NCBI GenBank assembly: GCA_010027915.1
Contig: RGUG01000090.1
Location: forward strand, 1-5,731
Source of the DNA: a bacterium
GTDB lineage: Bacteria; Margulisbacteria; Marinamargulisbacteria; SXXA01
Length of the DNA stretch: 5,731 nt
Reading direction: 5' to 3'
Shown here: positions 4,913 through 5,731 of the stretch, piece after piece
How positions within the stretch are numbered: the first letter of the stretch is position 1
Layout of the letters: each line of letters begins with the position of its first letter
The notes under the pieces: model-generated
Told to the model about the DNA's origin: nothing
The model's input: only the letters and a program-made list of their open reading frames with translations
The model's database searches: none
Position numbers and translations under genes: made by a program

Positions 4913-5731
4913 AATCCAACTCCTTACCAAAGGTTTCAGGTAACCACCAAACTGCCCCCAATGCCAATACTGCACACCCCACGCCCATTATCATACAAAG
5001 GTGAGAAGACGGTATGCGATGATACCCCAACTGAAAGATCAAAAGCAATGGGACCACCGATGCACGAATAAAATTGGGTACCGTGGTGGCCACCGTGGCA
5101 CGCAAATTGGTGCCAAATTGTTCGGCTGCATTGGTCACAAAAATCGCCCAATACCCCACCGATATACCCAGGGCCAAACAAGCACCATAAATCCCCGCAG
5201 CCGTTCGAATTCCCCCATACCCATACCACGCTGTGGCCACCAACCCCAATAAAATAAAAAACACAAACACCAGTCGCCGAGATTGCCACCATTGACTCAA
5301 CACCCCACTGGCCAAATCGCCCACCACCAGCCCCACATAGGCCATCAAAATGGCCTTGCCCGCACTCACCGGCTCAGTCACCCCAAATCCCTTGGCCAAT
5401 TCAGGCGAAAACGTCACCAACACCCCAATCACAAACCACGTGGGAAGCCCCACCACAATACAAGCCACATACTTACTTAATCGGTGCCAATGGGTGAACA
5501 ACGCAAAAAATTGACCCCGTGCCACACCCGAATGGGATTGTGAGGTAAACAAACCCGACTCATACGCCTTGACCCTTAATAACAACAGCAACAAGCCCAT
5601 CAGGCCCCCCACCACATAACACGCACGCCAATTCACCAATTCTGCCACCAAACCCGCCAAAATGGCCCCACTGACCCCAAACGTGGCGATGGCCATGGTA
5701 CCCCATCCCCGCGTTTCTTTGGGCAAGGTTT
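4902..5731 (-). CDS. major facilitator superfamily transporter, C-terminal part (5' end outside window)
   Basis: An inner-membrane carrier whose reading frame is open to the window's right edge; the apparent start at 5726 is a TTG inside the gene. About 275 residues are visible. Counting from 5726, the fragment opens with PKETRGWGTMAI, typical of the segment before helix 5. Eight hydrophobic segments follow: about 11-30, 36-51, 86-106, 122-145, 151-169, 176-197, 218-235 and 242-262. These fit helices 5-12 of a 12-helix carrier, so roughly helices 1-4 are missing. AEQFGTNLRATVATTVPNF (201-219) and the ending PETFGKELDYVE recall the metabolite:H+ symporter and related carriers near ProP and the sugar porters. 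The substrate cannot be deduced. It is the first visible gene of the operon with DUF2141 and the nitroreductase. It ends in TAA at 4904-4902, 11 bases into the DUF2141 gene. Confidence 0.9.
   Translation of the reverse strand, partial: TLPKETRGWGTMAIATFGVSGAILAGLVAELVNWRACYVVGGLMGLLLLLLRVKAYESGLFTSQSHSGVARGQFFALFTHWHRLSKYVACIVVGLPTWFVIGVLVTFSPELAKGFGVTEPVSAGKAILMAYVGLVVGDLASGVLSQWWQSRRLVFVFFILLGLVATAWYGYGGIRTAAGIYGACLALGISVGYWAIFVTNAAEQFGTNLRATVATTVPNFIRASVVPLLLIFQLGYHRIPSSHLCMIMGVGCAVLALGAVWWLPETFGKELDYVE
4920..4926 (-). promoter_or_regulatory. ribosome binding site deciding the DUF2141 start
   Basis: TAAGGAG lies inside the last codons of the transporter gene, followed by TTGGATT and the ATG at 4912-4910. 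Strength and spacing exclude the longer start at 4975 and imply that ribosomes initiate before the transporter stop codon. Confidence 0.75.

Noticed and set aside
4913..4975. Longer N-terminus for the DUF2141 protein
   Set aside because: It lacks a Shine-Dalgarno sequence, lies inside the transporter gene and would place the signal peptide internally.
4936..5292. 118-codon minus-strand frame inside the transporter gene
   Set aside because: It is an out-of-frame shadow; the transporter frame has clear membrane helices and family motifs through the same bases.
1..5731. CRISPR array, insertion sequence, integrase, toxin-antitoxin or other defence genes
   Set aside because: No spaced repeats, terminal inverted repeats, transposase or integrase motifs, or small paired genes were seen on either strand.

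Overview
The window looks like ordinary chromosome from a Gram-negative bacterium. It has a TonB-dependent outer-membrane receptor, a secreted periplasmic protein, a type I-alpha DAHP synthase, and a tRNA-Asn gene with its CCA end encoded. I cannot place the organism further; a proteobacterium is plausible but unproven. Apart from a fragment in the first 352 bases, every gene lies on the minus strand, so the text below runs from high to low coordinates.

The right end (5731 to 3858) is a three-gene operon: a major facilitator transporter cut by the window edge, a small secreted DUF2141 protein, and an NfsB-like nitroreductase. The transporter and DUF2141 genes overlap by 11 bases, and 2 bases separate DUF2141 from the nitroreductase. 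About 220 bases without a credible gene follow. Next is a self-contained tRNA-Asn(GUU) unit (3640 to 3484) with its own promoter and a strong intrinsic terminator.

The centre (3331 to 948) is a tight operon of trpF (phosphoribosylanthranilate isomerase), a DAHP synthase of the AroG/AroF/AroH family, and an RsuA/RluB/RluF-type pseudouridine synthase. It places the first enzyme of the shikimate pathway beside one step of tryptophan synthesis. It ends at a hairpin whose T-run overlaps the -35 box of the promoter for the next gene, a TonB-dependent receptor.

That receptor is intact from its signal peptide through the plug domain and then stops abruptly near position 353. The first 352 bases are the middle of an acyl-CoA dehydrogenase gene on the opposite strand, cut at the same place. 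Base composition also changes there: the left piece has four GCGC sites and no run of four C or G, while the remaining 5.4 kb has one GCGC and C-runs almost everywhere. I read this as a join between two unrelated DNAs, most likely an assembly or library chimera and less likely a real rearrangement.

I found no CRISPR array, insertion sequence, defence system or clearly new system. The junction and the GCGC scarcity are the observations most worth checking.
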